From Sipunculus nudus (Eukaryota > Annelida > Sipuncula > Golfingiida > Sipunculidae): 64,000 nucleotides of DNA. Location: positions 51,877,812 through 51,941,811 of the forward strand of contig CM049314.1 in NCBI GenBank assembly GCA_026874595.1. Reading direction: 5' to 3'. Made by a program: the position numbers and the translations under genes. The notes under the pieces were generated by a model. It was given only the letters and a program-made list of their open reading frames with translations, made no database searches and was not told where the DNA came from. Below are positions 12,388 through 25,345 of this stretch, piece after piece. The first letter of the stretch is position 1. Each line of letters begins with the position of its first letter.

Positions 12388-12785
12388 ATACAATTAACGC
12401 AAACGTTATCACATTAGCAATGTTTGAAACGGTTCATAACTATCAACTCTGACCCCTGAACTTGTTGCCGTAAATGCACCCAACATTGACTAAAAGATTT
12501 CTCTAACACTCCCTCAATAATTGAAAAAGACAATCATATTAATTAATTAAATAACCGGTATGTTGTATTCACGTTAGTAAGATCTCTAGGTGCCCCCAAT
12601 CGTCATTTAGGGTATAAACAGCTCTTCAGTGAAAACAAGCTCCCAGGCACCACGCAAAGCAGGCTGGAAACAGACTTAAACAACAACCAGTAGCACTTAA
12701 ATTAATATTAATTGAGAGGAACCCTTTGAAAAAGTACCATATTTATATCACTAAACTGTCAAAGGTCATGTGATTAATTTGAAAC
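12388..12785. other. Repeat-free island in the giant intron
   Basis: About 400 bp not matched to other parts of the window, of mixed base composition. No open frame or RNA gene recognised. Possibly ancestral intron sequence. Confidence 0.45.
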
Positions 12786-13096
12786 TGATGAAAAACTCAA
12801 TGATCAATATCCGTGCAAAGAATCATGGTGATCAATGCATTAGTTGTTCAGATACTTGAGCTTTTGTATCAAATTTTCCATTATTCATGGGGTACTTCGG
12901 AGCCCCATAGCTTGAAGAATACGAGTAACAGAGACCTAATTTCAGGTTTCCAAGGAGACTTTTCATTGACCTCTCTGGATGTCAAGTAAGAAGATTCCAG
13001 CTCCAGCAGGTACGTTAACAGACGGACAGACTGACAACAGACAAAGAGTGATTGCTAAAGCTCAGATGTCATACAGTCACCTGAGCTAAAAATTAG
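12786..13096 (-). mobile_element. Family A head and core unit, minus orientation
   Basis: Reverse complement of the A 5' region: the head AGCTCAGGTGACT reads leftward from 13093, followed by GTCTGTCC-type sequence and a core unit like those at 7541-9590. It is a rare inverted copy here; most A copies are on the + strand. Confidence 0.7.
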
Positions 13097-13299
13097 ATAC
13101 AAAACTTCTAGTTCTGAACAACTAATGAATTGATCCTTATGATTCTTTGCATGATTCTTACAGATGATACTGTTATTATTTTTTATTAAAATCATATTTG
13201 GCACAATATTTGTTATTAATTGTTAATAATAGTTTATAGTTAAAACTTATATTTTGTGCTAGTGCTTCTCTTTGGAAGGAATAACCTGTAATTATTAAA
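13097..13299. other. AT-rich fragment, partly like the family A 3' region
   Basis: Contains TTTTTATTAAAATCATATTTGG-like DNA resembling 18300-18345. No other feature seen. Confidence 0.35.
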
Positions 13300-13689
13300 G
13301 AACCTGTGAGCTTATGCGATGTTGTGGCATTGTGCGTCAGTGCTTCGTCTGTACGTTAACCATAGCTATCTCAAAAACGGCAGGAGCTAGCATTACCAAA
13401 TTTTTTGCAAATCATCAGTCATCTGAAAAAACTATCGGATTTTGTTTATTTTTTTTTCTAACTGCATTTTCTTAGATTTTAAAGGGAAAAAGCTAGAAAA
13501 GCTTTAAAAATCTTCTTCTCTGAAACTGTCCAGCCAAATTGTCTAGTATTTCACAGAAATAATCCCTGGAACAATCTCTCTCAAGCATTTTAAAATTTCA
13601 GTGTCAGAAACAGCTGGAGCTATCATCACCAAATTTTATGCCAATGTTGGTCACATGAGTCGTATCTGAAATTAAGGTATTGGCCTTTT

Positions 13690-14408
13690 TTGTATAGAGG
13701 TTACAGTCGATCCGAGCTGTGTTCATTAACATATTTAAATGAGCTTTGGTGTTTGAATAACACGCACGCCATCTACCAGTTTTGTTCATCCATGCCGCCG
13801 TTAATAATTTTTATACAAGCCTTATTCTGTCAAAACAAAGCAGCTTAAATGCCTTTCCTTCACTGATGTCTCACATTTTACACAAATTCTGCCAAATAAT
13901 TACTTAATTTCGATTGAAAAGTGAGATTAACAAAGATAACTGAAGAATTCATAGTTATGGCTTCCGCTTGACAGTCACTGAGAGCACCCATTTCAGATGT
14001 GACAGAAAAGTTTGCCGTAACAAATTTCTTGATATTCTTTATGTAAAGTGAAGTAGGAAGCTTTCAAGATTTATTTCCCAAAGTACTGTCAAATTCTAGT
14101 GCTGTTTCTGTGCATTGTCAAGGGGGCCCAATCCACCGCATCGGCACCTGCGCTGTATGGGTACACTTGCACTTGTGACGTCACTCACTTGCGAGTTTCT
14201 AAACACAGCAAACCATGTTGACATCCATCGAAGTGAGGTCTTTGGATCCCCGCTTACAAAAATGTGACAGAAAAAGTTGCCGGATGACCAAAATATCTGA
14301 AATTCTTAAATTCAGAGTTCTTTTATGTGCTCTATCATTCTGTAATGGTCTAATCTGTGTCAAAAGCCAATTCAACGAGTATATCACGTTTTAACAAAAA
14401 CCACTTGG
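13690..14408. other. Extra ~0.7-kb segment inside family B, unidentified
   Basis: Compared with the B copy at 38085-38165, this stretch is extra DNA between the GAGGTATTGG-like block and AAATTCTTAAATCTC. It contains TGACGTCA at 14177-14184 (a CRE-like palindrome) and a GC-richer patch. I see no terminal repeats or coding frame that would identify it. Confidence 0.4.
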
Positions 14409-14925
14409 CCAAATTCTTAAATCTCACACATTAATTATCCTCAGGTGTTGATAATTCAGGTTTGTTCAAATGGTTTTGGAACAGTGTTTTTTGGCTGAGT
14501 TAAGCAAAGCTGAACTTAGCCAGTTTGCTGTATCTTCCTATATGAGTTATAAACCTGCAAAACGTTTTTCAACTGTTGCCACTGAAGCCAGTTTGTTAAA
14601 TATTTTACAAGAATAATCCCTACAATAATTCTTATAATAATTGTCATTAATGGTTCCACATGAATGATTTTTGGCTGAATTATGGAGATTGAATTGAGTC
14701 ATTTTACCATATATGTTAGCTGTGTGATGCTGTTACATCTAGCCTGGCACCAGTTTATCAGCATCTTTTACATCATGCCACTAGACATTTAGATTTCAGG
14801 TTATCTTTGGTTAATATTGACAAGAATTTTTTTTTAAAAGCTTTTAAAAAAATTAGATTTAAGATTTAAGTTATTCATCATATCAGGCAATGGGATATTC
14901 ATGGATACTCAGCTCTCTGTGGCTA

Positions 14926-15890
14926 CTGTGGTTGTCTTCTTATTCGCGGTGGTTTCAAATTCGCGATATTCACGGTCGCTCTCTGACCGTGAAATTGAAA
15001 CCACGCAGTTTTGAATGCACATATACCAGGCCATTATCGTTAATTTCAGAAGCTGCCGATAGTTGGTGACAGTTGAAATTAATCTTCAGTTACGAAGTGA
15101 TGTCTTTTGAGCATGGTGCATATAAATAACGTGAATCAGGGAGAATAACAGGGTCTCAAAATAATATCGGTTGGCTTTGATGCAAAAACCGTGACCCTTT
15201 GCAGGAATGTGCTGACCGGTTGGGCGCGCCTGGCAGTTTTTCCTGCCCCCGGCACATGGCTGGAGCTTGGAAAGTGTCAATGTCCGCCGGGCAGTAATAT
15301 TACGTGTATGTGTGCCAAGCCAGATGACATCCAGCGCCGCTTAAAAGAATAGAGTAGAAGGTACTCTTTCAAATTGTGCCGTATTTAGTTATTGTTAATG
15401 AATAAAATTTGCCACTAAATTAGTGAACGTAGTCGTTAGGAAAGCGCCACCTTGTAACTGTATAAAGGGCTAATTTTGTCACTACCGAAATCATGACGTG
15501 CCAAACGATGTTTGATTGGCTAGTGATGACGTGAATTTTTGAATATAATTGAGGGGTCACAGTTCATTATGGGGCCAAATTGCCGTAGAACAGTGGAGAA
15601 AGAGTTGTTTCGAATGACAGCTGGGTTAATGCTCCCCGCACGTGTCGGCTCAGCCATCCGTGACTGTTCGAGCATGCGATATCCGGAGTTCCAGACAGAG
15701 AATTAGGAGACCTAGATAATAGTGAAATCCGCGGTTTATGAAATAATTTGGTAATTACAGTTCATAGTTCATATCTGATATTAAATTATACTTACTAAAC
15801 TAATGAGAGCGCGAAAATGGAACCCCGTGAAACTTTAAAAAATACAAAAACAGCGAAAATTCAGCCCCGCGGATATAAAGGCAACCACAG
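14926..15890. mobile_element. 965-bp inverted-repeat DNA element with TA target duplication
   Basis: Termini are CTGTGGTTGTCTTCTTATTC on the left and, read inward from the right, CTGTGGTTGCCTTTATATCC, both leading into CGCGG. The element is flanked by TA (14924-14925 and 15891-15892). Sites without it (GTGGCTATATAAAG at 24276, GTTGGTATATAAAG at 36581, GTGGTTATATAAAG at 38671) show the pre-insertion sequence. It is GC-richer than its surroundings and has no transposase, so it is non-autonomous. The TA target suggests Tc1/mariner-like or a related superfamily. Confidence 0.88.
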
Positions 15891-16044
15891 TATATAAATG
15901 CAACTGTACATGGATTAAAAATTATTGGTATCCCTAATTAACTTAATTCAAGAATTTGCCATCAGTGAGATATATCTGTATTTTAATTTTGCATTCAGTA
16001 TACATCTGTAATAATTTTACATGTATATTCCTGATGTATTTTTT

Positions 16045-18630
16045 AGTTCAGCTGACTATAAGTCATCTGAGCTATAGTCGTGGTCCATTGTCCGTCGTCC
16101 ATCCGTCTGTCCGTCCATAGATGTGGCACGTTTTGAAGCCGTAAGACCTAGGAATCCAAAATTCGGCATAATGTTAGATGTCCCCAAGATCTCCTACCAA
16201 GCCGAAAACTGGGTCTTTGCGACTTCTTTCCTTTTAGAAATTAAGGAAAAACCTCAATTTTTTATTAAAAACCTATTTTTACACTTCAGGACTGCCTATT
16301 ATCAAAACCACTCATCTGTTTTTCCTCATATTTACGATAATTATTCCTCTATATAGTTCCTATGTACATGCCAGAAATTATGTCTGTATTATGTAAATTT
16401 TAAAGGTTATGGGCCCAAACATAATACATTGTGTAAAAAATCAGGAAAGATATTTGATCACTTAACACAAAATATGTTAAAGCTATAAACTTTTTTTCCA
16501 GTAATATAACTTTAATTAATCAAAATTAAATTGTATACCCAAAATAAGATCAAAATCTTTTAAATTTTTTAAAATATTAACAAAAATAAAAAATTGGTAC
16601 CTTAAATTTTGCCCAACTTTGACCATGGCACGTTAATTTCCTGTAAGTACTGTGGATTTAATTTTCACAGAATTTTTTTTTAGCATTTTGTCTGTAAACA
16701 CCAAAAATTTGAAACCAGTTGATCAAAAACTGTAGATTTTATTCAAGTTTTCAAGCACCATGTAACATATTGTTTACATCAAGCTAGTGTCATGCAGTTT
16801 GCAAGTGCTCAGCTCCCCAGCTTCAGCTCTCAGTTCCTAAAATTTGGCATGCAATTAGATGTCTCAAAAATCCCCTACCATGCCAAGAATTTGGTCACTA
16901 GGACTTAATACCTTCGAGATATTAATGAAAAACTTCATTTTTCCATTAAAAACCCATTGTTACACTTCAAGACTGCCTAATATCAAAACCACTGATCTGA
17001 CTTTAATCATATATAATATACATAATTTTCTATACATTGTCTATGCATATGCCAGAAATGATGTCAGTATTGCGTAATTGTTTTAAGTTATGGGCCCAAA
17101 CATAATGCACTTTGTAAAAAATCAAGAAATATATTTACTCCCTTAACAAGAGGATTGCTGAAGCTAGAGATTTTTTGTCAGGGATGTAACATTATTTAAT
17201 CAAGATTCAATTGAACACCCAAAATTAGTTCTGAATTTTTCAAATTTTATAAGTTATTAGTATAAATATAAAATTAGTACCTTAAATTTTGCCCAACTTT
17301 GACCATGGCATGTTTGTTTCCTGTGAGCACTGTTTTTAGATTAAAAAGCTGAAAGAAATTGGTAAAAAATTGTAGCTTTTTTTAATGTTTTTATGAGACC
17401 ATGTCAGACCTTGGCTCTCTGTAGCACCTCTTGAGTCACCTGTATGTTGACCTTGTTGAACTTTCAGCAAATTATGCATGCTTGAGGGGAGGCATAAACT
17501 GGGGCTCCAGGCAGCTTATTATATAATGGCCAGCCACAGTTGATCCAGGTGTCCAACCCAACTCATCTAGTAGTTTTAACCAACAACATAACAATAAACA
17601 ATAAATTAATAATTTTTTATTGGTTTTTAATAACAAATTAAAGAAAAATAGAAAAGGAAATTTGTTAGTTGATAATAACAGGAAATTAACTTGCAGTTAC
17701 TGATGATATAAGAATCTTGTATTGATGGATAGAATGTCACGTATTCCAAATAACACCATGCAGTCACCTATGGTATTTTTCAGTTAAATTTTAATGATAA
17801 AAAAGTAAATCATATTATTCATTACTAATCATTAGGGATCATATGAAGGAAATTAATGATAGACAAAGATGCAGTTGATAATATTATTATCTAGATTCCT
17901 ACTGTGTCTATAGTTAGTACATTGATGTGAAATTAATCCAAAATGAATATATTACATTTGTTTTAATATAAATAAAAGGCCATAAAACCAGGTACTTATG
18001 ATCATTATTTAAATATGTGAATTTTGTATATTCTGGATTCTCAACATCATTGTTTAGTGAAAACTGAATAAATACCAGACATGGTGCGAATACTTTGCAA
18101 TTGTATTTACACACGAATATGAATATGTACTCCATTATAAAATTTCTTTCATAAGAATGGGAATTCAGGTAAAAATGAAAGTATATGAATACCAGTGCAA
18201 ATACTTTCAAAATGTATTAATGAATGCATTCATGAATATATTCTTTAATATTATTTTAATAATCATTTCAGTTATATTTTATTTGAAAAAAATCATACTA
18301 TTCTCTTATTATTTTTAATAAAAATTATATTTGGGACAATATTTGTATTTTTTTTAATAAATAGTTAAACTCTTATAAGTTCTGCTTATAAGTTATATGG
18401 CCAAGTCAAAATCTGTGTGACAATCGCACTCCATTTGTTAATAATATAAATGAAATGAATCCTCTTTCCTGTCTCCAAAGGTACTATCAAAATCATACAT
18501 AAGCTAAACAACAACAACTCATAATACAGCTTTTATTTATTTCCACACAAAACCAGCATGTGCCTCATTTCTAAATCATATTTTTTTATCATATATAACA
18601 GCTGAGGGCCGTGACCCATAGGTCCCTTGT
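16045..18630 (+). mobile_element. Family A element inserted in family B
   Basis: Head AGTTCAGCTGACT at 16045; 3' end CAGCTGAGGGCCGTGACCC and CTTGT at 18599-18630. Flanking B sequence (CTGATGTATTTT to TATAAAAATCAGC) is continuous at 38812-38836. The body includes the AT-rich 3' third shared with 1-470 and 24907-25345. Short frames at 16123-16356, 16859-17077 and 17914-18210 are translations of this repeated body. Confidence 0.82.
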
Positions 18631-19496
18631 TATAAAAATCAGCTGTAAAGCATTTTGTATTGGGAAAATTAATTTCAAAGTTATTTCAAGTAGGGACCAT
18701 TTTGGTGTACAGATGGCAGCACTTAGTTTACCATTGGCAGATTGCAAGTGCCTTGATGTTGGCCATTAGCCAAGATGATGTCAGCTCTATAAATAGTTTT
18801 GGCACAGTGCCTGGATTGGAAGAAGTGCAGCCAGGTATAGGTCAAGAGTTCACTCAGTGCAGTAGCTGCATTTTATTTAAAGCTTTGGAAGACTGCTTAC
18901 TGCATCATATTTGGCACCAAAGTTCAGCCTGGATCTATTTATAGCTTTGGCAGACTGCCAACTGTGTCAGATTATGCAACAGGTCAAGAGTTCACTCAGT
19001 GCAGCCAAGTACAGGTGAAAAGTTCACTCATCTAGCCAGGTGCAGGTCAAGAGTTCACTCAGTGCAGTAGCTTGAGGCAGCAGTTTGTCACAGTTCACTC
19101 GTAGGCAACTGCCTTACTCACCTAAGCCTCGTCAGCCCAGTGCATCAAACTCTGGGAAAGTTTGATGTATTGGCCTGATATTTTGACCTGTCTATGCGTC
19201 TTTGATGGTATTCTCATTTACAAGATAGATGGTGCCACCTACATTGACTATTGCAGTGTATGCGCCTGCTTATTTCTACAGAGGAATTTGATACATCAGC
19301 GTAAAATTGGGCATGTTTATACATATTGGGTAGCTTTATAGTGTACAAGACTTGTGGCGCCACGTACAATAATTTTTGCACAGTGAATGGCCCTGCTTAT
19401 TTCACAGGATGGGTTTGACATATCAGTCTGACATTAGGCATATGTATATATCTCTTCGTTTTATACAAGACTGGTGGTGCTAGCTACAATCATTGT
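18631..19496 (+). mobile_element. Family B body segment
   Basis: Repeats sequence at 38830-39540 and 45733-46600. It holds an irregular short minisatellite of GTTCACTCAGTGCAGCCAGG-like units at about 18850-19090, then core units with GGTGGCGCCACG (19352) before family C sequence begins. No real coding; the 18660-18944 frame recurs in the other B copies as a repeat shadow. Confidence 0.75.
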
Positions 19497-20639
19497 GGAT
19501 ACTGTGTTTTCAGTCAGACGCCGCTTCCGCTGCGACCACCACTGCCACATAGGTTTCCCAAGAACTCCTCTGTAACCACTGGGCAGAATTTTTATGCCCC
19601 CGCCACAAAGTGGCCGGGCATATAGTTTTACCCATGTCCGTCATTCCATCATTCCGTCATTCCGAAATCAAACAGTTGTACGGACTTTTTTTCGCAAAGC
19701 CTGCAGATATTGGCCTGATTTTTGGTGTGTGGGCAGATAATGACCAATTACAGATTGAGTTCGCGTTTCGTCCCGGTTGACCTACTTTTGACCGTTTTAC
19801 GGCTCCTAAACTTAGAAAATTTCATGAAAAATAGAAATTTTCATGACAAATACACATGTACGGAATTTTTTTTCGCAATGCCTGCAGATATTGGCCTGAT
19901 TTTTGGTGTGTGGGCAGATAATGACCAGTTACAGATCGAGTTCTCGTTTCGGCCCGGTTGACCTACTTTTGACCGTTTTACGGCTCCTAAACTTTGAAAA
20001 TTTCATGAAAAATAGAAATTTTCATGACAAATACACATGTACAGACTTTTTTTCGCAATGCCTGCAGATATTGGCCTGATTTTTGGTGTGTGGGCAGATA
20101 ATGACCAGTTACAGATCGAGTTTGCGTTTCGGCCCGGTTGACCTACTTTTGACCGTTTTACGGCTCCTAAACTTAGAAAAATTCATGAAAAATAGAAATT
20201 TTCATGACAAATACATATGTACAGCCGTTTTTAGCCCTCAGCTCATAGGCTGATAGGCTATTGTCGTCACCCAAGCTGTCTGTCTGTCCATCTGTCTGTC
20301 CGGTGTCTGTCTGTCCGTCCGACCGTTCCGCGTCTGTTAACTTTTACCTTGTGAGCGGGATATCTCTAAAAGGATTCACTGCTGGAATTTTATTTCATCA
20401 GTGAAGATGTATATCGATAAAATCTCGGTCAAGTTCGAAGATGGGTGACCTTGACCCATTTTTCTACATTTTAGAGCTGATTATAGAAAAACACTCAGAA
20501 GTTTATATCTCAGGAACCATTGTGTGGATTTTCACAAAACTTACTATGATCATTGGGACTGATGGTCTGTATGTGCTGCACAATTTTGGTGGCGCCACCT
20601 GCAATTTCTGATTTTTTAATGAAATTTTATCGGATTTTT

Positions 20640-23600
20640 AGCTCAGCTGACTATAAGTCATCTGAGCTATAGTCGTGGTCCATTGTCCGTCGTCCGTCCG
20701 TCTGTCCGTCCGTCCGTCCGTCCGTCCGTCCGTCCGTAGATGTGGCACGTTTTGAAACCGTAAGACCTAGGAATCCAAAATTCAGCATAATGTTAGATGT
20801 CCCCAAGATCTCCTACCAAGCCGAAAACTGGGTCTTTGAGACTTCGTTCCTTTGAGAAATTAAGGAAAAACCTCAATTTTTTATTAAAAACCTATTTTCA
20901 CACTTCAGGACTGCCTAATATTGAAACTACTCATCTGTTTTTCCTCATATTTACCATAAATATTCCTCTATATAGTTCCTATGTACATGCCAATAATTAG
21001 GTCTGTATTATATAATTTAAAAAAGTTATGGACCCGAACATAATGCATTTTGGAAAAAATCAGGAAAGACATTTGATCACTTAACACAAAACATGTTAAA
21101 GCTATGGACTTTTTTTCCAGTAATATAACTTTATTTTATCAAAATTAAATTGTATACCCAAAATTAGATCAAAATCTTTTAAATTTTTTAAAATATTAAC
21201 AAAAATAAAAAATTGGTACCTTAAATTTTGCCCAACTTTGACAATGGTACGTTTTTTTCATGTAAGTTCTTTGGATCTAATTTTCACAGTTTGTACAAAT
21301 AAGGATTTAATCTGTTAAAATCTGAAATTTGAAAATAAAAGCTGCAAAATTAGGCTAGTTATTTAATTTTTTGGAAGGCTCTTGTTGTATTCCCTTATAT
21401 TGTCAAGCAGTCCACTGTGGTCACTGTTGGTCATTCAGTGCAGCTCTCTATGCTCCCAAGGTTGTTGGTATAATTTTAGATGTCCCCAAGATCTCCTACC
21501 AAGCTGAAAACGGGGTCTTTGCGGCTTTGTTCCTTTGGAAATTTAGGAAAAACCTCAATTTTCTATTAAAAACTTATTTTCACATTTCAGGACAGCCTAA
21601 CTACGAAACCACTCACCTGTTTTTCCTCATATTTACCATAAATATTCCTCTACATAGTTCCTCTGTACATGTCAGAAATTAGGTCTGTATTATATGATTT
21701 AAAAAAAGTTATGGGCTCAAACATAATGCATTTTGTAAAAAATCAGGAAAGATATTTGATCACTTAAAACAAAACATTTTAAAGCTATGGACTTTTTTCC
21801 AGTAATATATCTTTAATTAATCAAAATTAAATTGTATACCCAAAATTAGATCAAAATCTTTTAAATTTTTTAAAATATTAGCATAAATAAAAAATAGGTA
21901 CCTTAAATTTTGCCTAAATTGACCATGTCATGTTTTTTTCTTATAAGTACATTTGATTTAATTTTCACAGCCAGTTTACATGTGGATTTAATCTGATGAA
22001 TTTTGAATTTGAAAGTATAAGCTTAAAAATTAGTCTAGCTATTGAAGTTTTTAGAAGCCTTAATGTATTTGTATTTTCTAGCATCATGACCCTACTTTTG
22101 TTTACCTGGTAAACCAAAAATTGGCATAATGTTAGATGTAATTGTAAATATTCATATTCTTCCATACATTTCCTATGTACATACCAAAATTTCAGTCAGT
22201 ATTGCATAATTTGTTGAAGTTACAGGCCCAAACATAATGCACCTTGTAAAAAATCAGGATATATATTTACTCACTTAAAATAAGAATGGCTGAGACTTTT
22301 TTTCAGGAATATAACATCATTTAATCAAGATTCAATTGTATACCGAAAATTAGATCTGAAAAATGCATTTTTTTTAAGTTATTAGCATAAATATAAAATC
22401 AGTACCTTAAATTTTGCCCAAATTTGGCCATGGCACGATTTTTTCCTGTAAGTACTGTGGATGTTATTTTCACAGCATGTACACATAAGGATTTAATCTG
22501 TTAAAATCTGAAATTTGAAAATAAAAGCTGCAAAATTAGGCTAGTTATTTAATTTGTTTGGAGGCTCTTGTTGTATTCCCTTACATTGTCAAGCAGTCCA
22601 CTGAGGTCACTGTAGGTCATTCAGTGCAACTCTCAATGCTCCCCAGGCTATTATGTAATCCCATCACTCAGGCAAGCCCTCTCTCTTGTTGAGCTTGATC
22701 AGGCTGCCAGCATAAATACCACAGGGAGCCTTTCTCTCTCCCCCCCCCCCCCCCCACCCCATTCTGTTGACAGACGTGTACTCTAAACAAGATGAATCTT
22801 ATAATTTCACATTTTTTCAGCGATGAACAGTAACAACAGAGACCCCTCCCTGACCCACCGCTTCGATACACAGGACTAATATACAAGACAAAGCTTATAA
22901 TTTTTATGTTAAAAAAATTCTTTTTGTTGAGACTTGGACAATTTTGATTTTTTTATAGAACAAAATTTTCTGGAATTTAATCATAATATTCAAATATGGT
23001 AAAATATTCGGACTTAATGTAAGTGCTAACTGACAAGATTTAAGAAGATATAAATACTTGGTAGCATTTCATTCATATCTCTTAAAATTGGCGGGGCCTA
23101 GGTGTGAATAACACTGTTAAACCTAGTTTTTAAAATTAGGAATATTGGTCAAACTTTGTGGGATTAATTTTTAACTCATATGGCCATGAAAAATTAATTA
23201 CCTTCACACATTATTTGTTTATGAAATGGAACTTTTATATGACACTTACCGTAGGCCCATTTTTTCCCTTGGTGCATCACTAAATGGTTTCAGGCCAAAG
23301 GTTTCATTTATTACACATACCATATGCTTTAGCTCATGTCCATTATTCTATAATTTACAGAGGTTCATTTAAGCTGGGCCATTTTCTCTTAGCTTTTCAA
23401 ATGGTTTCTGTAGTAACTTGCTTGGATTACAGATGCAGGGTCCCACTCCAGGTCACTGGAAGTCAGCTATGCCAGGGTTTCTGATTTGTTACAGTCACTG
23501 GGGGAGAGCCCCTGCTGTGACAGGTGTACAGTCATTCTCATATCACCACCCGAATCACCCCCCCCCCCCCCAACCCCAACCCACCAAGTGTTATGCAGTA

Positions 23601-25345
23601 ATTGTTATTGTTTTCACTGTATCTCCTTAATTGTAATGCTGTTTCCACTCCGATATGCAAAATAATTCAAGGTGTAATCCAGAAGATGCAATGTTGTGTA
23701 ATGTAGCATTTTTAAAGAAATCAATTTTCTTTTAAATGATTTTAACAAATATAATTGAACCCATCAGTATGCTTAAAAGTCTTCTTCCAGTTTCTCCATT
23801 TCCGGAACATTAATTATCCTCAGATGTTGATAATTCAAATTTGTTCAAGTGGTTTTGGTTCAGTGCTTTTTGACTGAGTTACGGGAAGCTGAACTTAGCC
23901 AGTTTGCTGTATATTCCTATATGAGTTATAAACCTGCAAAACGTTTTTCGACTGTTGCCACTGAAGCGAGTTTGTTAAATATTTTACAAGAATAATCCCT
24001 ACAATAATTCTTATAATAATTGTCATTAATGGTTCCACATGAATGATTTTTGGCTGAATTATTGAGATTGAATTGAATCATTTTATCATATATGTTAGCT
24101 GTGTGATGCTGTGACATCTAGCCTGGCACCAGTTTATCAGCATCTATTACATCATGCCACTAGACATTAATAATGACAAGAAAGTTTTTTTATAAGCTTT
24201 TAAAAAATTTAGTTTTATGATTTAAGTTATTCATCATACCAGGCTATGTTACAATCATGGGTATTCAGCTCTCTGTGGCTATATAAAGACAACTGTACGT
24301 GGATTATAAATTATTGGTATCCCTACTCAACTTAAATCAAGAATTTGCCATCAGTGAGATATATCTGTATTTTAAATTTTCATTCAGTATTCATCCGTAA
24401 TAATTTACATATATTCCTGACAGGAAATTAACTTGCAGTTACTGATGATATAAGAATCTTGTATCGATGGGTAGAATGTCACGTATTCCAAATAACACCA
24501 TGCAGTCACCTATGGCATTTTTCAGTTCAATTTTAATGATAAAGAAGTAAATCATATTATTCATTACTAATCATTAGGGATCATATGAAGGAAATTAATG
24601 GTAGACAAAGATGCAGTTGATAATATTAATCTAGATTCCTACTGTGTCTAGTGTGTACATTGATGTGAAATTAGTCCAAAATGAATTTTTTACAGTTATT
24701 TTTTAATATAAATAAAAGCCATAACACCAGGTACTTATGATCATTATTTAAATGTGTAAATTTTGTATATTCTGGATTCTCAACATCATTGTTTGGTGAA
24801 AACTGAATAAATACCAGACATGGTGCGAATACTTTGTAATTGTATTTAAATACGAATATGATTATGTGCTCCATTATAAAATTTCTTGCATAAAGAATGG
24901 GAATTCAGGTAAAAATGAAAGTATATGAATACTCGTGCAAATACTTTCAAAATGTATTCATGAATGCATTCATGAATATATTCTTTAATATTATTTTAAT
25001 AATCATTTCAGTTATATTTCATTTTTAAAAAATCATATGATTCTCTTAGTATTTTTAATAAAAATTATATTTGGGACAATATTTGTAATTTTTTAAAATA
25101 AATAGTTAAACTCTTATATTATATGTTCTGCTTATAAGTTATATGGCCAAGTCAAAATCTGTGTGACAATAGTACTCCATTTGTTAATAAAATAAATGAA
25201 ATCAATCCTCTTCCCTGTCTCCAAAGGCACTATCAAAATCATACATAAGCTAAACAACAACAACTCATAATACAGCTTATATCATATATATACAGCTTTT
25301 TATCATATATAACAGCTGAGCGTCGTGACCCATAGGTCCCTTGTT
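20640..25345 (+). mobile_element. Family A element inserted in family D
   Basis: Head AGCTCAGCTGACT at 20640 after GGATTTTT; 3' end CAGCTGAGCGTCGTGACCC and CTTGT at 25313-25344. The D sequence it splits (GGATTTTTCAA) is continuous at 32088-32098 and 32382-32392. It contains an expanded (GTCC)n tract, internal A body repeats at about 21440-22730, and poly-C tracts at 22741 and 23558. Confidence 0.83.
20684..20738 (+). repeat. (GTCC)n microsatellite in a family A head
   Basis: Nearly uninterrupted GTCC units just after the A hairpin. Shorter versions lie at the same place in the other A heads (for example 27270-27322 and 2860-2878), so the microsatellite is part of the element. Confidence 0.9.

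Noticed and set aside
18660-18944. 94-codon frame with MLAISQDDVSSINSFGTVPG, also at 38899 and 45824
   Set aside because: Repeated in every family B copy along with non-coding flanks; frame lengths differ between copies, so there is no sign of selection for coding.
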